From: Sulfurospirillum sp036802865
GTDB lineage: Bacteria; Campylobacterota; Campylobacteria; Campylobacterales; Sulfurospirillaceae
Direction: 5' to 3'
Assembly (NCBI RefSeq): GCF_036802865.1
Contig: NZ_DAIRVK010000002.1
Coordinates: 496,001-560,000, forward strand
DNA: 64,000 bases
Below the pieces are notes generated by a model. It saw only the letters and a list, made by a program, of their open reading frames with translations. It ran no database searches and was not told the origin of the DNA. A program made the position numbers and the translations under genes. Positions within the stretch are counted from its first letter, which is position 1. Each line of letters starts with the position of its first letter. Below are positions 25,605-34,454 of this stretch, in pieces.

Positions 25605-26651
25605 ATGCAAGTCAATGTTGTCTTAAAAAAACCCGCTTCAAAAGATTACAGTGTCCATATTGACACATTAGAAAAACTCGTTTTTGATACAAAGGTTCTG
25701 GTCGTCACCAACACTACGGTAGCGGCTTTGCACCTCGAAACACTCAAAACACATCTTGTTGCAAAAGAGCTTCACATACTCATTCTCCCTGATGGCGAAA
25801 TGTATAAAAATTTTGAAAGTTTGAACCTCATTTTGAATGCATGTTTTGAGCACCGTTTGGATCGCCAATCGTTGCTTATTGCTTTTGGAGGAGGGGTCAT
25901 TGGTGATATGACAGGCTTTGCCGCTTCCATTTACCAAAGAGGTATTAATTTTATTCAAATTCCTACCACGCTTTTAGCACAAGTAGATGCCAGTGTCGGT
26001 GGAAAAACAGGCATCAATAACACGTATGGCAAAAACCTCATTGGCTCTTTTTGGCAACCTCGTGCTGTTTATTGCGAAAGCATGTTTCTTAAAACCTTAC
26101 CCAAACGTGAATTTGCAGCAGGTGTCGCAGAAATCGTTAAAATGGCAGTCACATTCGACAAAGACTTTTTTGAATGGTTAGAGACACACGACCTTTATGA
26201 TGAGACAAACCTCAAAGTTGCTATTTATAAAAGCATTGCTATTAAAGCCGATGTCGTTTCCCAAGACGAGACAGAAAAGGGCATTCGAGCAGTATTAAAC
26301 TACGGACATACGTTTGCACATGTCATTGAAAATCAGACCAATTACAGTACATATTTACACGGGGAAGCCGTTGCCATTGGTATGGTCATGGCAAATACAC
26401 TTTCTCAAAAACTTGGTCTTTTAAGTGATGAAGAAGCAGGGCGCATCAAGACTCTTTTAGAGCGTTACGCACTACCCATTCACTATAAAATCGACTCACT
26501 TGAACTCTTTTACGATTCTTTCTTTTTAGATAAAAAAAGTGCTAATGATAAAATAACCTTTATTTTAGCCGAGGGCATTGGTGGCAATGATATGCGCAAT
26601 GACATCCCAAAAGAAGTTGTGTTAGAAGCACTAGGAGATGCCAATGTTTAA
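25605..26651 (+). CDS. aroB: 3-dehydroquinate synthase
   Basis: AroB converts DAHP to 3-dehydroquinate in the shikimate pathway, using NAD and a divalent metal. The 348-residue protein carries AFGGGVIGDMTGFAAS, PTTLLAQVDASVGGKTGIN, the metal ligands in GVAEIVKMAV, LNYGHTFAHVIE and LHGEAVAIGMVMA, and DKKSANDKITFIL. It overlaps mscS and heads the aroB-mscS-mtaB-ftsH-like-bioV string, the same order as in Helicobacter pylori, which supports both the assignment and the lineage. Confidence 0.97.
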   Translation: MQVNVVLKKPASKDYSVHIDTLEKLVFDTKVLVVTNTTVAALHLETLKTHLVAKELHILILPDGEMYKNFESLNLILNACFEHRLDRQSLLIAFGGGVIGDMTGFAASIYQRGINFIQIPTTLLAQVDASVGGKTGINNTYGKNLIGSFWQPRAVYCESMFLKTLPKREFAAGVAEIVKMAVTFDKDFFEWLETHDLYDETNLKVAIYKSIAIKADVVSQDETEKGIRAVLNYGHTFAHVIENQTNYSTYLHGEAVAIGMVMANTLSQKLGLLSDEEAGRIKTLLERYALPIHYKIDSLELFYDSFFLDKKSANDKITFILAEGIGGNDMRNDIPKEVVLEALGDANV

Positions 26652-28257
26652 AAACATTCTTTGGCTCGTTTTTGTTACATGTAATCTTCTCTTAGCGGCT
26701 GAAACAACGGCTACAACCAAACTTGAAGATTCCATCAAAATAGATTCTATTCGTCAAAAAATTGTAGCCATTGATGAATCCATTCAGGACAACTTGTGGT
26801 TTAAGCGTTATGGCAACTATTTAAGTTACCAAAAATTGATTGAAGAACTTTCAACTGTAGATGCTGAACTCAAAAAAGTTAAAAATGCAAAAGACAAAAT
26901 CACGATTGAAAAACGCGAAAGACTGGCAAGTAAGCAAGAATCTCTCGAAAAACAGATTGAACTTTTACAAGAGTTTAAAAACTCTCCCTTTAGCAGGATG
27001 GTTGAGTCAACAGAGCTAGAGAGTTACCCCAAAATCACCAATCCGTTGGCAATTATTTCAGCACTTTCCTACATTAAAAAAATTAAACAAGACAGTATGG
27101 ATTATAAAGCTCGTATTGATCGTTTAGATTTTTTAGTCGTTAAACTCAAAGAAAAGCTCTCACTTGTTGAAGAAATTTATCAAATCGAGTCAATCATTAC
27201 CAACGAAGACATGGTCTATGAAGCACAAAAAGAGCTTAACGCGTTTATAGCAGCACAAGAAATCGCCAATACCAGTTACTCTTTACATGTTAAGAAAGTA
27301 GAAGAAGCAACCATTCGTGTTACGCAAGACATTACACTCCAAGTCAAACGCGCTTTTAATATTGGTATTTTTATTGTTGTTGTTATTGTTTTCTCACTTT
27401 TGCTCAAATTTGTTGCAAAACGCTATATTAAGGACAATGAACGCTTTTATACCGCCAATAAAATCATCAATTTTGCCAACGTAACACTCATTTTACTGAT
27501 CTTACTTTTCTCCTACATTGAGAATGTTTCATACCTTGTCACCGTTTTAGGATTTGCTTCTGCGGGTATTGCCATTGCGATGAAAGACTGGTTTATGAGC
27601 ATTTTAGGCTGGTTGGTCATCGTTTTTGGTGGTAGTTTCCACGTTGGCGACCGCATAAAAGTAAGAAAAGATGGACTCTCTTATGTAGGTGACATTATCG
27701 ATATTTCACTCCTTCGTATTACAATTTTTGAAGACATTACCTTAACCAGTTATGTTGAAAACAGACGTTCTGGACGTGTTATTTTCATTCCCAACAATTA
27801 TATTTTTACAACACTCATTTCAAATTATACGCATAGCACTATTCGTACGGTTTGGGACGGTATTGATATTTTTATTACATTTGAATCTAACCATAAAAAA
27901 GCCGTTCATATTATTAGAGAAATTACCAAAAAATATGCCAAAGGCTACACCGATATCGCGCGTAAACAACTCAACCTCTTACGCAATCAATACAGCCTTA
28001 AAAACACCAACATTGAACCACGCATCTACTCATTTATCGAACCACAGGGTATGTGCATTAGTACATGGTATATGACAAACTCTTATGCTGCATTGACGCT
28101 TCGTAGTACGATTTGTAGCGAAATTATTGATGCTATCAATAAAGAAGATGACATTGTTATTGCCTACCATACGCAAAATATCAATCTTGGTCAACAACAA
28201 AGACCTCCTTTTCCACCCGATGAACTAAAGAGTCCTGATGAAAAAAGTCTTTTTTAA
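26644..28257 (+). CDS. MscS-family mechanosensitive channel with long periplasmic N-terminus
   Basis: MscS-type channels release solutes on hypo-osmotic shock. From the ATG at 26644 the protein has 537 residues: a signal peptide (FKNILWLVFVTCNLLLA), about 200 residues of mostly helical, charged periplasmic region, then three membrane segments (IGIFIVVVIVFSLLLKFVA and two following) and the MscS pore/beta domain with GFASAGIAIAMKDWFMSILG and VGDRIKV. The alternative ATG two codons earlier directly abuts the GGAG site, so 26644 is better placed. It overlaps aroB and mtaB. Confidence 0.9.
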   Translation: MFKNILWLVFVTCNLLLAAETTATTKLEDSIKIDSIRQKIVAIDESIQDNLWFKRYGNYLSYQKLIEELSTVDAELKKVKNAKDKITIEKRERLASKQESLEKQIELLQEFKNSPFSRMVESTELESYPKITNPLAIISALSYIKKIKQDSMDYKARIDRLDFLVVKLKEKLSLVEEIYQIESIITNEDMVYEAQKELNAFIAAQEIANTSYSLHVKKVEEATIRVTQDITLQVKRAFNIGIFIVVVIVFSLLLKFVAKRYIKDNERFYTANKIINFANVTLILLILLFSYIENVSYLVTVLGFASAGIAIAMKDWFMSILGWLVIVFGGSFHVGDRIKVRKDGLSYVGDIIDISLLRITIFEDITLTSYVENRRSGRVIFIPNNYIFTTLISNYTHSTIRTVWDGIDIFITFESNHKKAVHIIREITKKYAKGYTDIARKQLNLLRNQYSLKNTNIEPRIYSFIEPQGMCISTWYMTNSYAALTLRSTICSEIIDAINKEDDIVIAYHTQNINLGQQQRPPFPPDELKSPDEKSLF

Positions 28258-29482
28258 AACATTTGGTTGTCGTACCAATATCTACGATACCCAAGTCATG
28301 ATGGAAAATCTCAAAGATTTTGAAGTCACGGAAGAGGAAAAAGAAGCAGACATTATCGTTGTAAACTCCTGTACCGTCACCAATGGTGCGGACACAGGGG
28401 TAAGAAGCTACATTAACCACGCGACCAAAGAGGGCAAAAAAGTCATCATTGCAGGGTGTGGAGCCATGAGCAAAGGGGAGAGCCTTTTTAGTCAAAAAAA
28501 GGTTTTTGGAGTCATGGGTCACTCGGAAAAAGTCCAGATCAATACGCTTTTAAAACAAGAAATACCTTTTTATCAAATCGGCGATCTCACATCCTTGGAT
28601 GAGACCATCGTACACGAGTACACTGGCAAAACCAAAGCTTTCATCAAAATTCAAGAAGGGTGCAATTTTAGGTGTAGTTATTGCATCATTCCCTATGTCA
28701 GAGGCAATGCACGAAGCCAAGATGAGAACAAAATCATCACACAAGTGGAAAAACTAGCCCTCAATGGCTATGGCGAGTTTGTGCTTACAGGTACAAACAT
28801 CGGCAGTTACGGCAAAGACAAAAACAGTTCACTGGGTAAGTTAGTACAACGCTTAGGAGCCATCAGAGGAGTACGTCGTATTCGTTTGGGAAGCATTGAA
28901 CCTGTTCAGATCGATGATAGTTTCCGCGAGATTTTGGGTGAGCCATGGTTAGAGAGACATTTACATGTTGCACTTCAACATACATCAGAGCGTATGCTTG
29001 AGCTTATGAGAAGACGCAATAACGTCAAACGAGACTTGGAACTTTTCCAAGAACTCAGCGAACGAGGATTTGCGTTAGGAACCGATTACATTACAGGGCA
29101 TCCTGGAGAAACTGAAGAAATTTGGCAAGAGGCGTACACAACGCTAGAGCAGTTTCCACTCACACACATCCATGCTTTTACCTACTCAAAACGCGACGGA
29201 ACCCCTTCAAGTACGATGAAACCTGAGGTAAAAGGCGATGTTGCTAAAGAGCGTCATAAGAGCATTGAAGCACTTGTAGAGTCGAAAAACATTACTTTTA
29301 GACAAAAAAATAATGCAATACCTTTAAATGTCTTGGTCGAAGAGCACAAAGACGACCACTACATCGGATACGACCAATTCTTCAACAAAGTCATCATTCA
29401 AAGTGAACGTGACCTGCTCAAAGAGTGGGTAACCATCGAAAAGTACGAAATCAAACAGGAGGCAAACTATGCGCGTTTTTAA
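28238..29482 (+). CDS. mtaB: tRNA N6-threonylcarbamoyladenosine methylthiotransferase MtaB
   Basis: MtaB is a radical SAM enzyme that adds a methylthio group to t6A37 in ANN-decoding tRNAs. The 414-residue protein has the N-terminal cluster cysteines in FKTFGCRTN, NSCTVTNGAD and IAGCGAMSKGE, the radical SAM CxxxCxxC in GCNFRCSYCIIPYVRG, and GTNIGSYGKD. The GCRTN start distinguishes MtaB from MiaB. It overlaps mscS by 20 bp and the FtsH-like gene by 14 bp. Confidence 0.93.
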   Translation: MKKVFFKTFGCRTNIYDTQVMMENLKDFEVTEEEKEADIIVVNSCTVTNGADTGVRSYINHATKEGKKVIIAGCGAMSKGESLFSQKKVFGVMGHSEKVQINTLLKQEIPFYQIGDLTSLDETIVHEYTGKTKAFIKIQEGCNFRCSYCIIPYVRGNARSQDENKIITQVEKLALNGYGEFVLTGTNIGSYGKDKNSSLGKLVQRLGAIRGVRRIRLGSIEPVQIDDSFREILGEPWLERHLHVALQHTSERMLELMRRRNNVKRDLELFQELSERGFALGTDYITGHPGETEEIWQEAYTTLEQFPLTHIHAFTYSKRDGTPSSTMKPEVKGDVAKERHKSIEALVESKNITFRQKNNAIPLNVLVEEHKDDHYIGYDQFFNKVIIQSERDLLKEWVTIEKYEIKQEANYARF

Positions 29483-31130
29483 ATCCCAAAAACTCATGCT
29501 CGCCTTAATGGCACTGAGTATCTTTGCAGTACTACTTGCTTTTGGGTATTTGCGTATATCTCCTAAAATCATTGATTTGCCGACCTATCATGCACTTTTA
29601 GAAAGCGGTAGCATCAAAAAAGCGAAAGTGGAAGACAACGAAGTGCTTCTTTATGGGCTCAATGACCATTTTGTCATCATTAAAGATGGCATTGACATTG
29701 GTGAGCTTCTTAAGAAAGTACCTATTGAAGTTCAAAAGTCTAGCCCATTTTTTGAAGACCTTATCATTTTAGGAATGCTGGGGAGTCTGCTTTTTGCTCT
29801 GCTCATTTATGCACGCAAAAAACGCGCTGAAGATGTTAAAAAAGAGCAAGAAACCAGCCAAAAAGCTTATGCGAGTTACGATCCTTTTATGAGTAGCATC
29901 ATTCGCCCTGTGCGCGCACAAGTCAGTTTTCGTGATGTTGCAGGCATCAAAGATGTCAAAGAAGAACTTGAAGAGATCGTTGATTTTCTCAAAAACCCTG
30001 CACGATATAAACGCTATGGTATTACCTTACCCAAAGGAGTCCTTCTTGTAGGCCCTCCAGGGGTCGGTAAAACGATGATCGCTAAGGCAGTAGCAGGTGA
30101 GGCGAGTGTGCCTTTCTTTTACCAAAGCGGTGCGACCTTTGTGCAGATTTACGTGGGCATGGGTGCAAAGAGAGTTAAAGAGCTTTTTTCCCAGGCCAAA
30201 GCCCATGCGCCTTCCATCATCTTTATCGACGAAATTGATGCCGTAGGACGTGCTCGTGGTGGTATGCGAAATGACGAGCGTGAATCAACGCTTAACCAAC
30301 TTCTCACCGAAATGGACGGCTTTGAAGATAGCAGTGGCGTTATCGTCATCGCCGCAACCAACAAAATCGATATCATTGATGAAGCACTTCTTCGTTCAGG
30401 TCGTTTTGATAGACGCATCTTCATCCCACTTCCCGATAAAAATGACCGCTTAGAGATTTTAAAAACCTATATGCGCAACAAACCTACCGAAGTTAATTTG
30501 GATGAACTTGCGAACATGAGTGTGGGCTTTAGTGGTGCAGCGCTTGCAACATTTGTCAACGAAGCCGCCATCAACGCACTTCGCCGTGGTTCGACCATTC
30601 TTGAACTTAGCGATTTTACAGCCGTACGCCAAAAAGTGTTAATGGGTAAGAAAAAAGTACTCAGCTTCTCCGATGAAGAGAAAAAAATCCAAGCGCTTTA
30701 TCAAGCCGCAAAAGCGCTGTGTGCGTATTGGTTCGAGATAGACTTCGACAAAATCAGCATCGTCAATGACCGACTCAAAGACATCGACCGAGAAATTGAG
30801 TCTAAAACCCAAATGCTCTCCAAAATCAAAGTTTACCTCGCGGGCATGGTAGCCACCAAGATCGCTTACAATGAAAAATTTACCAATGCCACTGAAGACC
30901 TTAGCCGTGCAACTGCCATAGCAAAAGAGATGGTCGAAGTGTACGGCATGGGTGAAAAACTCATTCCTTATGAGAGTGACATACTCTTCATCTTGGAGAA
31001 CGCACAAACAGAACTTGAACATTTTTTAGAGGGCATGAACACCGTACTTGCCAAAATCTCCGATGAGCTCTATACCGTTGAGAGTATCTCAAAAGTCCGT
31101 CTTAAAGCCATCATCGATGAAGTTCTTTAG
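29469..31130 (+). CDS. FtsH-like AAA+ membrane protein lacking the protease zinc motif
   Basis: The 553-residue protein has FtsH architecture: TM1 at about 9-28, a small periplasmic part, TM2 at about 97-114, then an AAA+ module with Walker A GPPGVGKT (near 195), Walker B SIIFIDEIDAVG and second-region-of-homology residues LLRSGRFDRR. The expected HEAGH zinc-protease motif is replaced (LYQAAKALCAYWF), so two metal-binding His and the catalytic Glu are gone; the later acidic region (ATEDLSRATAIAKEMV) survives. It is probably an ATP-driven unfoldase or adaptor, not a protease. Helicobacter has a comparable FtsH homologue in the same gene order. Confidence 0.88.
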   Translation: MRVFKSQKLMLALMALSIFAVLLAFGYLRISPKIIDLPTYHALLESGSIKKAKVEDNEVLLYGLNDHFVIIKDGIDIGELLKKVPIEVQKSSPFFEDLIILGMLGSLLFALLIYARKKRAEDVKKEQETSQKAYASYDPFMSSIIRPVRAQVSFRDVAGIKDVKEELEEIVDFLKNPARYKRYGITLPKGVLLVGPPGVGKTMIAKAVAGEASVPFFYQSGATFVQIYVGMGAKRVKELFSQAKAHAPSIIFIDEIDAVGRARGGMRNDERESTLNQLLTEMDGFEDSSGVIVIAATNKIDIIDEALLRSGRFDRRIFIPLPDKNDRLEILKTYMRNKPTEVNLDELANMSVGFSGAALATFVNEAAINALRRGSTILELSDFTAVRQKVLMGKKKVLSFSDEEKKIQALYQAAKALCAYWFEIDFDKISIVNDRLKDIDREIESKTQMLSKIKVYLAGMVATKIAYNEKFTNATEDLSRATAIAKEMVEVYGMGEKLIPYESDILFILENAQTELEHFLEGMNTVLAKISDELYTVESISKVRLKAIIDEVL

Positions 31131-31626
31131 TGGTTTTTGCCTTGCAAACGAGCAAGAACTCTTTACTCCCTATCTAAAACCAAGCGATTTCACCGTCGCT
31201 GGCTTTAGTTATGGAGCCATAAAAGCCCTAGAATACGCCCTTACGTGTAAAGAGCGCATCGACACACTACAACTCTTTTCACCTGCCTTTTTCCAAGATA
31301 AAGACGCCAAATTTAAAAAGCTTCAAACGCTATCATTTTCAAAAAGCAAAGACACTTATACACAAAATTTTATGCAAAATATTGTGTATCCATCCATGTT
31401 TGACATGCAACCATTTTTTCAAAAAGGAACTCTTGAAGAGCTGGGTGAGCTTTTGAACTACACATGGGATGAAGAACATTTACGCTCTTTGCAAGAGAGA
31501 GGCGTGAACATCGAAGTCTATGTAGGCGAATGTGACACTATCATCAACGCGATAAGCGTAAAAGATTTTTTCATACCTTTTGCAAGCGTTTACTACCTCA
31601 AACGAGTAGGGCATATTTTAAAATGA
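31117..31626 (+). CDS. bioV: BioV-like pimeloyl-ACP methyl ester esterase
   Basis: BioV frees pimeloyl-ACP from its methyl ester to feed biotin synthesis in Helicobacter-type bacteria that lack BioH. The protein (169 residues from the ATG at 31117) begins with MKFFSGFCLANEQELF and has a nucleophile elbow GFSYG (Ser near residue 31), a late Asp in GECDTIINA and a C-terminal His in VGHILK, giving a plausible Ser-Asp-His triad. It overlaps the FtsH-like gene by 14 bp and the thioredoxin-like gene as ATGA. A generic small esterase is the alternative. Confidence 0.78.
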   Translation: MKFFSGFCLANEQELFTPYLKPSDFTVAGFSYGAIKALEYALTCKERIDTLQLFSPAFFQDKDAKFKKLQTLSFSKSKDTYTQNFMQNIVYPSMFDMQPFFQKGTLEELGELLNYTWDEEHLRSLQERGVNIEVYVGECDTIINAISVKDFFIPFASVYYLKRVGHILK

Positions 31627-31985
31627 TGCAATGTTTAGATGAAGCATCCGTTTTAAAACGCTTACATGAGCCTTCCCCTCGTGCTTTTTTCCTTCTGTTC
31701 TACACCACCCAATGCAGTCAATGCAAAATCGCCCACGCAAGAGTAGAGCGCGTCATGCAAAATGGTATCTTTGAAGTGGACTTTTTTACATGTAATCTTG
31801 ATGTTGCCCCCAAGGTGAGTGAACATTATGGTATTCGCTCTGTGCCTGTGTGTATGACTTACAACCAACAAGGCGAGCAACAAAGGGTTGAATATGGTTT
31901 AAAATCCGAAGCCGTTTATGAGAGTATGGTACTAGGTGTCAATACACAAACAGGTGATCCTAAATCACGGTTGTTGGGGTTTTGA
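31623..31985 (+). CDS. Thioredoxin-like protein
   Basis: The 120-residue protein has a thioredoxin fold outline: strand-forming AFFLLFYT, the active-site pair in QCSQCK (CxxC with Ser-Gln inside), and a cis-Pro loop (IRSVPVC). It lacks a signal peptide, so it should be cytoplasmic. The CSQC pair differs from CGPC, so the redox potential and partner are likely different from classical TrxA. It is the last gene of the aroB string, coupled to bioV by ATGA. Confidence 0.82.
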   Translation: MMQCLDEASVLKRLHEPSPRAFFLLFYTTQCSQCKIAHARVERVMQNGIFEVDFFTCNLDVAPKVSEHYGIRSVPVCMTYNQQGEQQRVEYGLKSEAVYESMVLGVNTQTGDPKSRLLGF

Positions 31986-32074
31986 TGCTTTAACATTAAA
32001 TGAAAAAAGTCAAGCCCTGACCTCTATTTTTTTGGCTTATTCTGATTGATTAATTATATATGGAGTTTTAAAAA

Positions 32075-32413
32075 ATGAAAAAATTATTGTTTATGATGCT
32101 GATAAGCTTGGAAGTCTTTGCAGGTACACCACTGTGCGATTCTGGCAAAGTCATTAAACTGCTCAGTGATGATAACGTCGGCAATCGCCATCAACGCTTT
32201 ATCGTCAAGTTATCGTCGGGAAAAACGCTGTTAATCGCACACAACATAGACCTTGCGCCCAAAGTAACTACGTTGCAAGAGGGTGGAGTAGTGAAATTTT
32301 GTGGTGATTTGGAAACAAACGATAAAGGTGGCGTAGTACACTGGACACACCGTGACCCACACAATAAACACGTTGCTGGCTACTTAGAATATAATGGGCA
32401 GAAATACGAGTAA
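32075..32413 (+). CDS. Exported DUF3465-family protein
   Basis: The 112-residue protein has a signal peptide (KKLLFMMLISLEVFA), and its mature part matches my memory of the DUF3465 family: DDNVGNRHQRFIVKL, TLLIAHNIDLAPKV, KGGVVHWTHRDP and AGYLEYNGQKYE. The role of this family is not known to me; the small beta-rich fold and conserved His residues suggest binding of a ligand in the periplasm, which is inference. It has its own ribosome site and 89-bp upstream gap. Confidence 0.75.
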   Translation: MKKLLFMMLISLEVFAGTPLCDSGKVIKLLSDDNVGNRHQRFIVKLSSGKTLLIAHNIDLAPKVTTLQEGGVVKFCGDLETNDKGGVVHWTHRDPHNKHVAGYLEYNGQKYE

Positions 32414-32441
32414 TCCATATCAGATTAAAATAGGGAAGAAT

Positions 32442-33188
32442 ATGTGTCTTTACAATAAATCGAAAATGATACTGAGAAAAACAGAATGGGTTATACTTGA
32501 TAAAAAAAATACACCAAATGGATTGATTGATAACATCGTTGATAAGAGTTTTTATCAGCGAATCATTGATCCAATTAAATTAATGAAGAAAGCAGCAAAT
32601 GAAATTTGGGAAAGAACGTCATTATGGTTTTTCATTTTTTTCATCATTTTAGTTCTGTTACTTATTTTTTATGCGCAATTGAATAAATACTTTTCTTCCA
32701 CTATGCTTTATGAAATCGGAACTATTCGTAATTATGCACCTCTAATTATTTATTTTTTAACCATCTTAATTACTTATTTTTTATTTGCATTCCGTATGCC
32801 GTCCATTACAAGAGAGACATTTGTCAATGAAAAAAATATTAACAAGATTATTTTAAATATCCAGCATGATATTATCAATGAAAAAGAGGCTGATCTTATA
32901 GAAAAAAACTTGTCTGATTTAGCAGAGTCTGCAAAACGTAGAAAAATACTGATTCGACTTGTTACCATTGCCGCAATTACTTACATGTTTAGACAAGGGA
33001 ATGAATGGTTTGGAAGCAGTACAATACTAACTTTTATAGTTGCAGTTTTTTTTGAAATGTATGCGTTAGGAAGTAAAGCTATTTTTGCAAATGCAAAATA
33101 TGCTGTTCGAGAAATATCACTCCAATACAGTAATGCAAAAAACAATTTACAATTATCAATCGAGAATATAGACTCGCATGCTTCTTAA
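32442..33188 (+). CDS. Membrane protein of unknown function (orphan)
   Basis: I do not recognise this 248-residue protein. It has two strong hydrophobic segments (LWFFIFFIILVLLLIFYAQL and PLIIYFLTILITYFLFAF), a charged helical middle (NEKEADLIEKNLSDLAESAK) and one or two more membrane segments near residues 180-215. The start at 32442 has AGGGAAG 6 nt upstream; the frame is open back into the DUF3465 gene. It is markedly more AT-rich than its neighbours, which suggests transfer. Confidence 0.65.
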   Translation: MCLYNKSKMILRKTEWVILDKKNTPNGLIDNIVDKSFYQRIIDPIKLMKKAANEIWERTSLWFFIFFIILVLLLIFYAQLNKYFSSTMLYEIGTIRNYAPLIIYFLTILITYFLFAFRMPSITRETFVNEKNINKIILNIQHDIINEKEADLIEKNLSDLAESAKRRKILIRLVTIAAITYMFRQGNEWFGSSTILTFIVAVFFEMYALGSKAIFANAKYAVREISLQYSNAKNNLQLSIENIDSHAS

Positions 33189-33216
33189 TACCCTGAAAAT
33201 CAAAAAAAGAAAAGAG

Positions 33217-33265
33217 GTGAGAGGCTACTCTTTTAATGGAAATATTTAAAAGTAGCTTATCTCAC
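33217..33265. terminator. Large imperfect hairpin between convergent genes
   Basis: GTGAGA (33217-33222) pairs with TCTCAC (33260-33265), and inside it GGCTAC and TTTTAA pair with complementary bases around the loop TGGAAATA. It spans the gap between the orphan membrane gene and the luciferase-like gene and reaches that gene's stop, so it probably ends transcription in both directions. Confidence 0.6.
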
Positions 33266-34260
33266 TCAAACCAACCCCTCGAAATCAACTCATAAGATTT
33301 TATTCTATCCTCTGGATTATAGATCATGGAGTTTATCATCACTTCATTGGCTCCTGTTCTCTGGGCAAGGCTTTCAAGTTTTTCTTTAACAAATGCGGGT
33401 GTTCCCCAGATGGACTCCCTTGTTTTATGTCTTATACTGGTTTCTTCCCACTTTTCCCATAAACGACTCATATCGTTTGTGGGTTTGCATAACGGGCTAT
33501 TATCACCACGTTGGAGATGGAGAAACTTTTGAAGTTCTGTTGTTGCTAGGTATTGGGCTTGTTCCATTGTTTCGGCACAAACGACATTGATGCAGATGAT
33601 CATATAAGGCTCTTTTAATTGCGCAGAGGGCTTAAAATTGGCACGGTAGAGTTTTATGGCATCTTCCATATCATCTGGGGCGAAGTGTGAGGCAAACGCA
33701 AAAGGCAATCCCTTTTCTGCCGCTAATTGCGCACTAAACGTGCTCGAACCAAGTAACCAGATGGGAATGTCGAGTCCATAGCCCGGAACGGCTTTGATGC
33801 CTTTTGTGCCCGATTTATCTGATAAAAAGTATTGTAATTCTTCAAGCATTCTAGGAAAGTCTGAGCCGTCATTGTTTATGTCACGTCTAAGGGCAAGCAT
33901 GGTCTGTCTATCTGTCCCAGGGGCTCTTCCTAAACCCAAGTCTATTCTACTAGGATACAAAGACTCTAACGTTCCAAATTGTTCAGCGATAACGAGTGGT
34001 GCATGGTTTGGCAGCATAATCCCACCTGAGCCTATCCTGATCGTTTTAGTTTTTGCGCCAATGTAACTCAATACAACCGATGTTGCGGCACTCGCAATTC
34101 CGCTAAAATTGTGATGTTCTGCTACCCAATAACGTCTATATCCAAACGCTTCAACCTCTTGAGCTAGTTTTGTGCTGTTTTCTATGGCTTGCGCTATGGT
34201 GAAGCCTTCTCCTACAGGGATAAGATCTAAAACCGATAAAGATATTTTTTTATTTGGCAT
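33262..34260 (-). CDS. Luciferase-like (LLM-class) flavin monooxygenase
   Basis: The 332-residue protein has bacterial-luciferase-family features: SVLDLIPVGEG at the N-terminus, RYWVAEHHN near residue 45, IRIGSGGIMLPNHAPLVIAEQ, RIDLGLGRAPGTD and PIWLLGSSTFSAQLAA. These enzymes use FMNH2 and O2 on varied substrates. The closest named relative I know is YhbW of E. coli. The natural substrate is unknown. It is a single gene between convergent and divergent neighbours. Confidence 0.88.
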   Translation of the reverse strand: MPNKKISLSVLDLIPVGEGFTIAQAIENSTKLAQEVEAFGYRRYWVAEHHNFSGIASAATSVVLSYIGAKTKTIRIGSGGIMLPNHAPLVIAEQFGTLESLYPSRIDLGLGRAPGTDRQTMLALRRDINNDGSDFPRMLEELQYFLSDKSGTKGIKAVPGYGLDIPIWLLGSSTFSAQLAAEKGLPFAFASHFAPDDMEDAIKLYRANFKPSAQLKEPYMIICINVVCAETMEQAQYLATTELQKFLHLQRGDNSPLCKPTNDMSRLWEKWEETSIRHKTRESIWGTPAFVKEKLESLAQRTGANEVMINSMIYNPEDRIKSYELISRGWFE

Positions 34261-34417
34261 GTTTCTCTCCAGTTAAAAGCATTGTATCTAAACACTACCA
34301 ACATTACCTCAACATCTAACGTTTAAAATTTCAGCTATTTTGATTTTGATGAGGGAAAGATGGTGATTTCACTTCATTGAACTCAAAATACTTTTCATGC
34401 AAAGCCATTCTGCTCTT

Positions 34418-34425
34418 GCTATAAT
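34418..34425 (+). promoter_or_regulatory. Extended -10 promoter element upstream of glutaminase
   Basis: TGC followed by TATAAT (34420-34425) forms an extended -10 box 30 nt before the glutaminase ATG. No good -35 is present, as is common with extended -10 promoters. Confidence 0.55.
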
Positions 34426-34454
34426 GGTGTATCTCAAAAAAGTAGGGCAATGCG

